Assembly: GCF_001730305.1 (NCBI RefSeq)
Contig: NZ_MIJY01000023.1
Location: 124,001-188,000 of the forward strand
Direction: 5' to 3'
Source: Enterococcus termitis
GTDB taxonomy: Bacteria; Bacillota; Bacilli; Lactobacillales; Enterococcaceae
DNA: 64,000 nucleotides
Shown here: positions 1 to 7,508 of the stretch, one piece after another
Layout of the letters: the number at the start of each line of letters is the position of its first letter
How positions within the stretch are numbered: position 1 is the first letter of the stretch
Position numbers and translations under genes: made by a program
The notes under the pieces: generated by a model
The model's input: the letters and a program-made list of their open reading frames with translations, nothing else
Told to the model about the DNA's origin: nothing
Database searches by the model: none

Positions 1-127
1 TTTTTTTTGTGTGGTTGGCTGTACAAATAACGACTGCGCCTTCTTTTGCAGCTAATAAGGCCGTTGTTTTGCCAATGATGCATGAAGCTTCTGTAATCAA
101 TAGGATTTTACCTGATAATTTATTCAT
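1..127 (-). CDS. Short-chain dehydrogenase-like protein, N-terminal part, possibly decayed
   Basis: The frame opens at an ATG at 127 and runs off the left edge of the window, about 42 codons. The start reads MNKLSGKILLITEASCIIGK, which fits the first strand and glycine-rich loop of NAD(P)-dependent short-chain dehydrogenases (usually TGxxxGIG). Two of the three loop glycines are replaced here (TEASCIIG), and no good ribosome binding site precedes the ATG. Seen: intact frame and SDR-like pattern. Inferred: the gene may be a decaying copy that cannot bind cofactor normally. The rest lies outside the window. Confidence 0.5.
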   Translation of the reverse strand, partial: MNKLSGKILLITEASCIIGKTTALLAAKEGAVVICTANHTKK

Positions 128-288
128 AAAAAAACCGTTATAACAAGTAACATAATCGTTATCCTTTCCGGTTGATTGATATCGTATGTTTGGTGAATCT
201 TTGACTAGCTAGTATGTAGTAAGTTTAATATAGATTTTTTTGTAACGCCAATAATACAATTTTAATCGAGGGATTTTATTTTTACATA

Positions 289-331
289 AAAAAGCTAAGT
301 CAAAACAGAAGTAGTTTTGACTTAGCTTTTT
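289..331. terminator. Bidirectional terminator after fruA
   Basis: An 18-bp inverted repeat (AAAAAGCTAAGTCAAAAC and its complement) with a 7-base loop has A and T runs on its two sides. It can end transcription of the fru genes from the right and of anything arriving from the left. Confidence 0.85.
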
Positions 332-344
332 CTCGAACGAGTAA

Positions 345-2267
345 TTATTGTGCAACTGGTTTTTTCACGATACCTAAAATGATAGCTGAAACAATTGCAC
401 CAATAGCGATAAATAGTAAGTATAAAATTGGGTGGCTTAATAATAAGGCAACAAAGACGCCACCGTGAGGCGCTAAAAGACGAATACCAAATCCACCAAC
501 CAAGCCGCCAGCTAATGCTGAACCAACAACGAAGCTTGGAATCACGCGTAATGGATCAGCTGCAGCAAATGGAATAGCACCTTCTGTTACAAAAGATAAA
601 CCCATTACTAAGTTAGTTAAACCAGCATCTTTTTGGTCTTGTGTAAACTTATTTTTAAAGATCAATGTTGCAATAAAGATTGCTAGAGGGGGAACCATTC
701 CGCCAGCCATAACAGAAGCCATGATAATACTTCCACCTTCTGTTACCGTCGCTGCGATTGAAGCTGTACCAAATACGTAAGCTGCTTTATTGATTGGTCC
801 ACCAAGGTCGATTGCCATCATTCCACCAAGTAAAACACCTAAAAGAGCGGCATTTGTACCATCAAGTCCTAATAAGAAATCGTTTAAGCCATCATTGATG
901 ATTTTCATCGGAATATTGATCAACAGCATTAGACCACCAGTAATCAGTAAACCGAAAACTGGATAGAAGAGGATCGTTTTAATTCCATCTAAAGACTTAG
1001 GTAACCCTTTAAAGATTTTTTTCAAGAAAATGATCACGTATCCAGCCAAGAAACCACCGATCAATGCACCTAAAAATCCTGCACCGCCAGCATTTGCCAA
1101 AGCACCAGCTGTAAAACCAGCAACTAAACCAGGACGATCAGCAATACTAGAAGCGATAAAACCAGCTAAAACAGGTAGCATGAAGCCGAACGCTGCACCA
1201 CCGATCTGGTTAAACCAAGAAGCAACTTCATTATATGATCCTAAGCTACTTAATTGATCTTGAGGAACGCCAATAAATTGATCGATCATAAATGAAAGAG
1301 CAATAGCAATCCCACCACCGATAACGAAAGGCAGCATATGAGAAACGCCATTCATCAAGTCTTTGTAAATTCTAGAACCTACGGAACCATCTGCGGAGCT
1401 ATCTTCTTCTTTTGTATCTGAGCCAGTACTATGAAAAATTGGTGCTGTCCCACTGGTTGCAAGTGTAATCAATTCTTCTGTTTTACGAATGCCATCACTT
1501 ACAGGACGATTAACTAGTTCTTTCCCATCAAATCGATCCATTTCAACCTTTTTATCTGCTGCTACAATAACGCCATCCGCTCGAGCAATATCTTCAGCCG
1601 TTAAACGATTTTTGATTCCTTCAGAACCATTTGTTTCGACTTTGATTTCAACACCCATTTGTTTCGCTTTTTGCTTTAATGCATCTTCGGCCATGTAAGT
1701 ATGCGCAATTCCTGTTGGACAAGCAGTTACAGCGACGACAAATTTACGATTTGTGTCCACTGTTTCTTTTGCAGATTCTTCCAGGTGCTCTTGTTTTTCT
1801 TCTGCTTCTTTTGCTTCTTCAGCAGATTGGAAAAGATTTTGAACCTCTTCTGGTGTTGTTGTTTCTTTTAATTTGGCTACAAAAGTAGGATCAACAAGCA
1901 GGCGAGAAAGTGCTGCTAATGCTTGTAAATGTGTATCATTGGCACCTTCTGGAGCTGCGATCATAAAGAATAGGTAAGTAGGTTGTCCATCAAGTGCTTC
2001 ATAATCAACTCCTTTGTTACTTTTGGCAAATAGAACAGTCGGCTCTTTTACAGCACTATTTTTCGCATGCGGCATTGCGATGCCATCACCAAGTCCTGTA
2101 GAAGTCTGAGCTTCACGAGCTAAAATTCCTTCTTTGTAAGTAGCAATATCTGAAATTCTGCCACCATCATACATTTTTTGGACCATTTCATCTATAGCAC
2201 CTTTTTTATCAGTTGCTTGTAAGTCCATGATCATCACATCTTTGACAAGTAGATCCTTGATGTTCAT
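345..2267 (-). CDS. fruA: PTS fructose transporter, fused EIIABC
   Basis: 640 aa. It imports fructose and phosphorylates it at C1 using phosphate from HPr. Domains in order: EIIA (about 1-150) with the phospho-acceptor His67 in GIAMPHAK; an acidic linker (about 150-172); EIIB (about 175-275) with Cys183 in TACPTGIAHT; and a multi-span EIIC channel (about 305-640). The length suits a complete fused fructose permease. The start ATG at 2267 has AGGAGG just upstream. Its partner fruK lies upstream, separated by a repeat-filled gap. In an intact locus it would be the last gene of fruR-fruK-fruA; here the ICE in fruR separates it from the promoter near 26950. Confidence 0.95.
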   Translation of the reverse strand: MNIKDLLVKDVMIMDLQATDKKGAIDEMVQKMYDGGRISDIATYKEGILAREAQTSTGLGDGIAMPHAKNSAVKEPTVLFAKSNKGVDYEALDGQPTYLFFMIAAPEGANDTHLQALAALSRLLVDPTFVAKLKETTTPEEVQNLFQSAEEAKEAEEKQEHLEESAKETVDTNRKFVVAVTACPTGIAHTYMAEDALKQKAKQMGVEIKVETNGSEGIKNRLTAEDIARADGVIVAADKKVEMDRFDGKELVNRPVSDGIRKTEELITLATSGTAPIFHSTGSDTKEEDSSADGSVGSRIYKDLMNGVSHMLPFVIGGGIAIALSFMIDQFIGVPQDQLSSLGSYNEVASWFNQIGGAAFGFMLPVLAGFIASSIADRPGLVAGFTAGALANAGGAGFLGALIGGFLAGYVIIFLKKIFKGLPKSLDGIKTILFYPVFGLLITGGLMLLINIPMKIINDGLNDFLLGLDGTNAALLGVLLGGMMAIDLGGPINKAAYVFGTASIAATVTEGGSIIMASVMAGGMVPPLAIFIATLIFKNKFTQDQKDAGLTNLVMGLSFVTEGAIPFAAADPLRVIPSFVVGSALAGGLVGGFGIRLLAPHGGVFVALLLSHPILYLLFIAIGAIVSAIILGIVKKPVAQ

Positions 2268-2286
2268 ATAAATTCCTCCTTAAAAT

Positions 2287-2563
2287 AAAAGCGGAACAAG
2301 CCGGTTAGTCTTAACTGGAAAATAGGAAAAATCGATTGAGGCGTTTTTTGACGCACTCTATTTTTATCTTTTTCCCGAAAGGCTGGCTTGAGCAGCTAGA
2401 TAACAAATAAAAGCGGAATGAGACTGGCTCATGTAGCTGGATAACGATTAAAAGCGGAACAAATCGCTTAATCCTGTAGAAAATTAGGAAATTGACTTTG
2501 TGACGCTTTTTGTCACACAGGCAGTTTGTCTATTTTCCAAAGGATTGATTTGAGCAGCTGGAA
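2287..2563. repeat. Left array of three palindromic intergenic repeats (family A)
   Basis: Between fruK and fruA lie three units that begin with AAAAGCGGAA: 2287-2403, 2409-2444 (only the two ends, middle missing) and 2450-2563. Complete units carry a central stem such as TTGTGACGC/TTTGTCACA. Each is the reverse complement of a unit in the array at 31896-32404: the first pairs with 32285-32404, the short one with 32090-32208 and the third with 31896-32013, so the order is kept in inverted orientation. No coding potential was seen. Confidence 0.85.
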
Positions 2564-2622
2564 AATATAATTTTCTAACACGTGTCTTCAACAGAGCTCA
2601 TCAGTTTAATGTCTACTGTAGC

Positions 2623-3537
2623 TTATCGGATTTGTTCAATAACAACTTCAGAAAGCAATTCATCAATTAGGTCTGCAGTAGCTAAATCGTCTGAGAAAGC
2701 AGTAGCACTGCCGCAAGCGACTCCCCATTTGAAGGCTATTACAGGATCGTTGTCTTTGGCAAAACTACCAACAAATCCAGCGATCATTGAATCACCAGCA
2801 CCTACAGAATTTTTAAGTGGTCGTTTTAAGACATTTGATTGATAAATACCATCATTGGTGAACAATAACGCACCATCGCCAGCCATTGAGATAATGGCAT
2901 GTTTGGCACCATCTTTTAACAAACGTTCTCCAAATGGTAAGATATCCTCAATTGTTTGGAATTTGACGTCAAAAAGTTCGGCTAATTCATGATTGTTTGG
3001 TTTAACAAGTAACGGGTTTTGTGGTAAAGCATTTAGTAAGTCAGACCCAGTTGTATCGATGATAAAATCTGCACCTTTTGATTTAACAATTTGAATTAGC
3101 TCTTCATAAAAGCCTTTACGCAATGAAGCTGGGGTACTACCAGATAGAACCACAATATCGTCAGCTTGAATGGATTCTAAGAGTTGCTTCAGTTCTTGCA
3201 TTTCCGCATCGCTGATGACAGGACCTAATCCATTGATCTCCGTTTCTGTTTCTGATTTCAATTTGATATTGATTCGTGTATCCTCTTGAACTTCAGTGAA
3301 TTTTGTTTGAATCGCTTCGTTTGTCAGCCAGTCAGAGATAAATTTTCCGGTAAAACCGCCCACAAAGCCAAGTGCGGTAGAATCAGCATGAATTCTTTTT
3401 AAAATACGAGAAACATTGATTCCTTTTCCACCGGGAAGCTTAAAGTCATTGGTCATACGATTCAAATCACCTAGTTTTAAACCATCTACATGAACGATAT
3501 AATCGATAGAAGGGTTTAGTGTTACTGTGTAGATCAT
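2623..3537 (-). CDS. fruK: 1-phosphofructokinase (PfkB family)
   Basis: 304 aa. It phosphorylates fructose-1-phosphate, the product of FruA, to fructose-1,6-bisphosphate. The PfkB signatures are visible: GGKGINVSR near residue 37 and the C-terminal NSVGAGDSM with the catalytic Asp. The start is the ATG at 3537, which overlaps the fruR stop as ATGA, so translation is normally coupled to fruR. fruR no longer has its own start, so both transcription and translational coupling of fruK are likely altered by the ICE insertion. Confidence 0.95.
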   Translation of the reverse strand: MIYTVTLNPSIDYIVHVDGLKLGDLNRMTNDFKLPGGKGINVSRILKRIHADSTALGFVGGFTGKFISDWLTNEAIQTKFTEVQEDTRINIKLKSETETEINGLGPVISDAEMQELKQLLESIQADDIVVLSGSTPASLRKGFYEELIQIVKSKGADFIIDTTGSDLLNALPQNPLLVKPNNHELAELFDVKFQTIEDILPFGERLLKDGAKHAIISMAGDGALLFTNDGIYQSNVLKRPLKNSVGAGDSMIAGFVGSFAKDNDPVIAFKWGVACGSATAFSDDLATADLIDELLSEVVIEQIR

Positions 3538-4260
3538 TGTAATGCCTCCTTAATGATTGTTTTCTTTTGAAATTGTTCAATGAGTTCAAATGAACATTGA
3601 TTTGTTAATAGTGTTACGGCTTCTAAATCCGCAACTTTTGTGAAAGTTACTTTGTTTAACTTAGTCTGATCAATCAAAACATACGCTTCTTCTGCATGTG
3701 AAATCGCCAAAGATTTTAATGCAGCTTCTTCAGGATCAGGAGTGGTTAAGCCAAATTCTAAATGTGCGCCATTCATACCCATAAAAACTTTGTTAAAGCG
3801 AAAACGGCTGAGTTGTTCTATAGCCGTTGAACCGATAATGGCTTTTGTAGATAGTTTCAAAGAGCCACCTAAGATGATCGTCTCAATATTTAGATCACCT
3901 AATTTCGCTGCATGATGCACAGAATTCGTTACAACTGTGATGTTTTTACCAGCTAAAAAAGGCAACATTTCTAGAGTTGTAGAACCTGCATCTAGATAAA
4001 TTACATCATCATCGTGGATATATTCAGCAGCGAGCTGGGCGATTGCTTGCTTTTTTTGCGTGTTTTTGACCGATTTTTCAGCCATATCTTGTTCAAAGCC
4101 TAAATTTAGAATACGTTTTGCGCCACCGTGGACACGTTCTAACAATTCTGCTTCTTCTAGTTCCTTTAAATCACGTCTGATTGTTGATTCAGATGCGTTT
4201 AATAAGGTAGATAAATCCTGAGATTTAACAATCGATTGCTGATCTAATAGACAGATTATA
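3534..4260 (-). pseudogene. fruR: fruR, main fragment, 5' end cut off by the ICE
   Basis: DeoR-family repressor of the fru operon. The frame reads back from the stop at 3534, through the DeoR effector domain, into the winged-helix segment (SQDLSTLLNASESTIRRDL) and a first-helix remnant (IICLLDQQSIVKS), ending at about 4260. No ATG remains; the first usable start is a TTG at 4145, after the DNA-binding domain. The missing codons are found at 26901-26926, beyond the ICE. Joining the parts gives MLTEERHDG-IICLLDQQ with the frame kept. A shortened effector-domain protein from the TTG is possible but could not bind the operator normally. Confidence 0.9.
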
Positions 4261-4333
4261 CTTTAAAGTGCAAAGGTGATAGAAACACTTATCACTAGCG
4301 CATTTTAAAGTATTTTTTTATGGAGGAACGGAC

Positions 4334-4807
4334 ATGAAAATTTTTAAATGGTCTGTCGAAACAATCGTTTGTAAAGATGATTATTCATTGGAAAGTTTTT
4401 CTTTTGAAATCGAAATAATCGGTGATTCTAAGCAAGAGGCTTTTCAGATTGCTAAGTACAGAACACAGAAGCTTTTGGAACAAAAGAAACAAAAATTCCG
4501 ACGAATCAATATTTGCTGGTTAGAGTTGAAAAAATCTTATCACGTGAGTAAGTATCAACGATTCATTCGATTGTATGAGAGTAAAAGACCTCGAAATGCA
4601 ATCATGAACATTCTTCAACTTCCTTTCTGGAAACTACGAGAATATGAGGAATACTACAACGGGAATACGAAACCACTCACTCAAAAAGTATATCTTCGTT
4701 TGAAGGAATTCTTGACGAATGAACAAATTCGTAGACGTTATAAAATCCCTGAATGTGAATTTCGTCAGTTCTTAAAAGGAATAAAATCTTGTGCAACATC
4801 TAATTGA
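4334..4807 (+). CDS. ICE protein of unknown function, possible DNA binding
   Basis: 157 aa, first gene of the element, with GGAGG eight bases before the ATG. It has no signal peptide or membrane segment and is rich in Lys and Arg. The C-terminal part (about 125-150, LTNEQIRRRYKIPECEFRQF) looks like a helix-turn-helix, which is inference from pattern only. A position just inside the left end would suit an early regulator or excision helper, but I do not recognise the family. Confidence 0.7.
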   Translation: MKIFKWSVETIVCKDDYSLESFSFEIEIIGDSKQEAFQIAKYRTQKLLEQKKQKFRRINICWLELKKSYHVSKYQRFIRLYESKRPRNAIMNILQLPFWKLREYEEYYNGNTKPLTQKVYLRLKEFLTNEQIRRRYKIPECEFRQFLKGIKSCATSN

Positions 4808-4847
4808 ATAAAATAGACACATGTATTGTGTGTAGGGTCGAGTGAAC

Positions 4848-4990
4848 ATTGTCCAATTCGATAACCAAGCTTTAGGACGGTGCAACCCTTTATCAAAACT
4901 TATAACCCATTTGCAATGGCAGGATAACCAAGCTATTAAACAAGGATAGTGTAACTGTGGCGGTAAATGAGAGACTAAACTATTATCATT
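4848..4990. other. Structured intergenic region with a repeated 12-mer
   Basis: The gap between the first two ICE genes contains GATAACCAAGCT twice, at 4860-4871 and 4923-4934, each followed within about 20 bases by GTGYAAC. Around the first copy, GGGT/ACCC and TTGTCC/GGACGG can pair across the repeat. This could be a leader RNA element or iterons. No known riboswitch was recognised. Confidence 0.4.
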
Positions 4991-5077
4991 TAGATTAATG
5001 AAAACTAGAAATCATTTCTTGGAATTGCTATACTAATCTTAGTTAGGATACATTATAAAATTTCGAGGTGAAATGTT

Positions 5078-5386
5078 ATGATTCAAGAAATGACTTATCG
5101 GTTAAAAGGAAGTCGGACTGGAAAAGTTTACTTTTTAGGTTTAACAAAAAATGGCTGCATACGAAACTTAAATGATGTTATTCAACCAGAGTTTAATAAA
5201 GAGAAACGTAAATTAGAACCTATTTTTATTGAACGACTAAAAGCTGGAAAATGGCATAGGCTTGAACAAAATACTCGCCGTTCCGCATATGAAAGTAAAT
5301 GGTACAAAAAAAGTGAGTTTGCAAATTCTAAGCCAAATTGTCGATTTGTTGGAATATCCTCAAAACAAAAAAATAAAAGAAAATGA
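5078..5386 (+). CDS. Small basic ICE protein of unknown function
   Basis: 102 aa, preceded by GAGGTG. It is hydrophilic and basic with a Lys-rich tail and no membrane segment. It lies alone between the structured region at 4848-4990 and a terminator at 5430-5483, so it may be its own transcription unit. I do not recognise the family. Confidence 0.65.
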   Translation: MIQEMTYRLKGSRTGKVYFLGLTKNGCIRNLNDVIQPEFNKEKRKLEPIFIERLKAGKWHRLEQNTRRSAYESKWYKKSEFANSKPNCRFVGISSKQKNKRK

Positions 5387-5429
5387 CAACCTGTAAAGTG
5401 AAAATACACTTATATATTTAAGCGTGAAT

Positions 5430-5483
5430 CTTTATTTACTAATGAATGATTATCAATTTTTCGTTAGTAAGTAAAGATTTTTG
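5430..5483 (+). terminator. Terminator after the 102-aa gene
   Basis: Near-perfect 13-bp stem (CTTTATTTACTAA with TTAGTAAGTAAAG) followed by ATTTTTGC. Confidence 0.6.
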
Positions 5484-5512
5484 CATTATGAAACTATGTT
5501 AGGAGGATAAGA

Positions 5513-5761
5513 ATGAAAAAGTCAAAATTGGCAATGCAAGTCGCAAAGCTGACTATTATTGTAGGAACATTGACAAATTGGCGGTGTGAGCATACTCGTT
5601 TTTCAAAGAAACTAAGTCAAGTCGAGTTATTCTATATCTTTAACACAGAATATACTCTTGTGGAGTTAGTCGCACGCGTAGATGATTTGATTCATGATTT
5701 AGATGATGAAACGTCTCAATTCTGTGTTGTTTTAGGAAATGATGTAACAGTTTTGAATTAA
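5513..5761 (+). CDS. Small ICE protein of unknown function
   Basis: 82 aa, start fixed by AGGAGG seven bases before the ATG. It is soluble, with a basic N-terminus and an acidic C-terminal half (DDLIHDLDDE). It stands 19 bases before another small gene and is probably co-transcribed with it. No family recognised. Confidence 0.65.
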   Translation: MKKSKLAMQVAKLTIIVGTLTNWRCEHTRFSKKLSQVELFYIFNTEYTLVELVARVDDLIHDLDDETSQFCVVLGNDVTVLN

Positions 5762-5780
5762 TAGAGAAAGGTCGGGAAAA

Positions 5781-6047
5781 ATGGAAAAACAAGAATTGAC
5801 AGAATTAGAAGAATTTAGACATCGTGATGTCATTCTGGTAGTTTCACATGAAAGAAATTGCGGGATTGATGAAACCACGTTTGTTGCTTTAGTAGTTGAA
5901 ACTAAGAATTATGGTTTGATTGCAATACCACAAGATTTCAGAGCTGATTTATTACAGAAAGAAATGAATGGTGTTGGTTGGGAAACTCAAATAGAATGGT
6001 TATTAGGAAATGACGTGGAGATATATTTATTAGAACGCTATTTATAA
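5781..6047 (+). CDS. Small acidic ICE protein of unknown function
   Basis: 88 aa, preceded by GAGAAAGG. It is acidic and has no signal or membrane segment. It lies in a run with the 82-aa gene and the anchored coiled-coil gene that follows. No family recognised. Confidence 0.65.
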   Translation: MEKQELTELEEFRHRDVILVVSHERNCGIDETTFVALVVETKNYGLIAIPQDFRADLLQKEMNGVGWETQIEWLLGNDVEIYLLERYL

Positions 6048-6108
6048 AGGATTTTCATTGACATTTGAGCCAAAGACAGAAATAATATTCATGAGGAGGA
6101 ATTTAAAA

Positions 6109-7353
6109 ATGAAATTAAGTGAACGTATGAAGCAATTATCAAAGAAACAAAAAATGACAATCGCAACAGTGGCTGTTTTGGTGGTATTGGGCGGGTCTTT
6201 TGGGTATAAGGCTTATGCAGACAGTCAAACAAAGAAACAAGTGGAACAAGCACAAGTGTTGGTTGACAAGCAATCAGAAGAAATTAAAGACTTGCAAGTT
6301 GAGATTAAGGCATTGTTTAATGGTGAAAAATCTGATTTCTTGAATAAAGACGTATCAGAGGAGACACTCTCACCTATCCGAGAAAAACTTGATAAGATTG
6401 AAAAGAATTATGCTTCTGTCGTTTTACCTACTAAAGAAGTAAAAACAAAAGATTACAGCAATTATTTATCTTCGTGTAAAGAATCAATAATGATGATTGA
6501 ATCCATGTTAGTTGCCCAAAAAGATGTCAACGGGTTGTTCGGGAAAGCAGTGATTGCTGGTGATACAATGACTAAAGATGTGGCGATTAAAGATGATTTA
6601 AAAGCTGATACAGTAAAGACGGTGAAAGATTCATACTATAATAAAGAATCAAAATCAGAGTGGCAAAAGGCTATCAATGGTTTGTTGGATAATGCAGACA
6701 ATCAGTTGAAACAAATTGAAAAATCAAAACAAACACTTGAAAAAGTCTATAAAGACAATAAGGTTGTCAATACAGACCAAAAGAATTATGATTCTGCAAA
6801 GTCTGAAATTGACAAAATCAGAAATGAAAAAGCTAAAAAAGAGCTTGCCGACAAATTGGCAAAGGTAAAACAAGAAATTGATTCTAAAGCAAAAGCAGAA
6901 TCAGAGAAAAAAGCACAAGAGCAAGCTGTGACAGAATCGACTACCCAAAAAGAACAAGAACAGGCTTCACAAGTGGCGCAAAATGAACCTTCTACCAATG
7001 GAGGCGCACCACAAACAGCTACAAATAATGGTGCGCAAGAAGGCTACACCCCATATGTACCTGAACAAGGTACAGGCGGTGCGGGTGCTTCTACTGGCGG
7101 TGGTTCTAACGGTTCAACTGGTGGTGGCTCTGCTGGAGGTGGTACAACAGGTGGCGGGCAGACTGGAGGCAATCAAGGTGGTTCAACTCCTACACCACCG
7201 ACAGAACCGAGCGAACCGTCAACGCCTAGTGGTCCTCCCGCTGGTTGGATTGCTTCCCCTTATCCTATAGAAAGTCAAGAGTTATGGGATTGGCTTTGGG
7301 CGAATGGCTACTCTGGCTATGATTCTGCAGGTGGTTATATTCGTCCTTACTAA
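6109..7353 (+). CDS. Membrane-anchored extracellular coiled-coil protein with Gly-rich linker
   Basis: 414 aa from the ATG at 6109, which has GAGGAGGA eight bases upstream; the frame is open further left but without such a site. A hydrophobic segment (about 18-35) can serve as membrane anchor. Residues about 40-280 are charged and heptad-like, consistent with coiled coil. A Gly/Ser/Thr linker (about 315-365) and a Pro-rich stretch follow, then an aromatic-rich C-terminus (ELWDWLWANGYSGYDS). There is no LPxTG. It sits directly before the adhesin and ends in its own terminator. Inference: a surface protein that spans the wall, perhaps helping mating contact. I cannot name the family. Confidence 0.75.
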   Translation: MKLSERMKQLSKKQKMTIATVAVLVVLGGSFGYKAYADSQTKKQVEQAQVLVDKQSEEIKDLQVEIKALFNGEKSDFLNKDVSEETLSPIREKLDKIEKNYASVVLPTKEVKTKDYSNYLSSCKESIMMIESMLVAQKDVNGLFGKAVIAGDTMTKDVAIKDDLKADTVKTVKDSYYNKESKSEWQKAINGLLDNADNQLKQIEKSKQTLEKVYKDNKVVNTDQKNYDSAKSEIDKIRNEKAKKELADKLAKVKQEIDSKAKAESEKKAQEQAVTESTTQKEQEQASQVAQNEPSTNGGAPQTATNNGAQEGYTPYVPEQGTGGAGASTGGGSNGSTGGGSAGGGTTGGGQTGGNQGGSTPTPPTEPSEPSTPSGPPAGWIASPYPIESQELWDWLWANGYSGYDSAGGYIRPY

Positions 7354-7376
7354 AAACTATATAATAATTAAAATCA

Positions 7377-7398
7377 AGCAACTTTCTAAAAAGAAGGT
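7377..7398 (+). terminator. Terminator before the adhesin unit
   Basis: AGCAACTTTCT and AGAAGGTTGCT pair across a short loop and are followed by seven T. Confidence 0.85.
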
Positions 7399-7433
7399 TG
7401 CTTTTTTTGTACTTTAAAGGAGGTGAAAACCAT

Positions 7434-7508
7434 ATGTCGAGAGGTAGAGAACCACCCCTCACCTATGTAATAAAAAAACTATTAGGAGGTACACATGAAA
7501 ACATTTAG
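7434..7508 (+). CDS. 24-residue upstream peptide coupled to the adhesin gene
   Basis: A very strong site, AAAGGAGGTGA, lies seven bases before an ATG. The frame encodes a 24-residue peptide starting MSRGREPPLTYVIKKLLGG and stops at 7508, inside the adhesin frame that begins at 7495. Its last codons contain the adhesin's own AGGAGG. This suggests a leader peptide that couples or gates adhesin translation. Its sequence is not repetitive and has no obvious attenuator pattern. Too short to confirm by length alone. Confidence 0.55.
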   Translation: MSRGREPPLTYVIKKLLGGTHENI

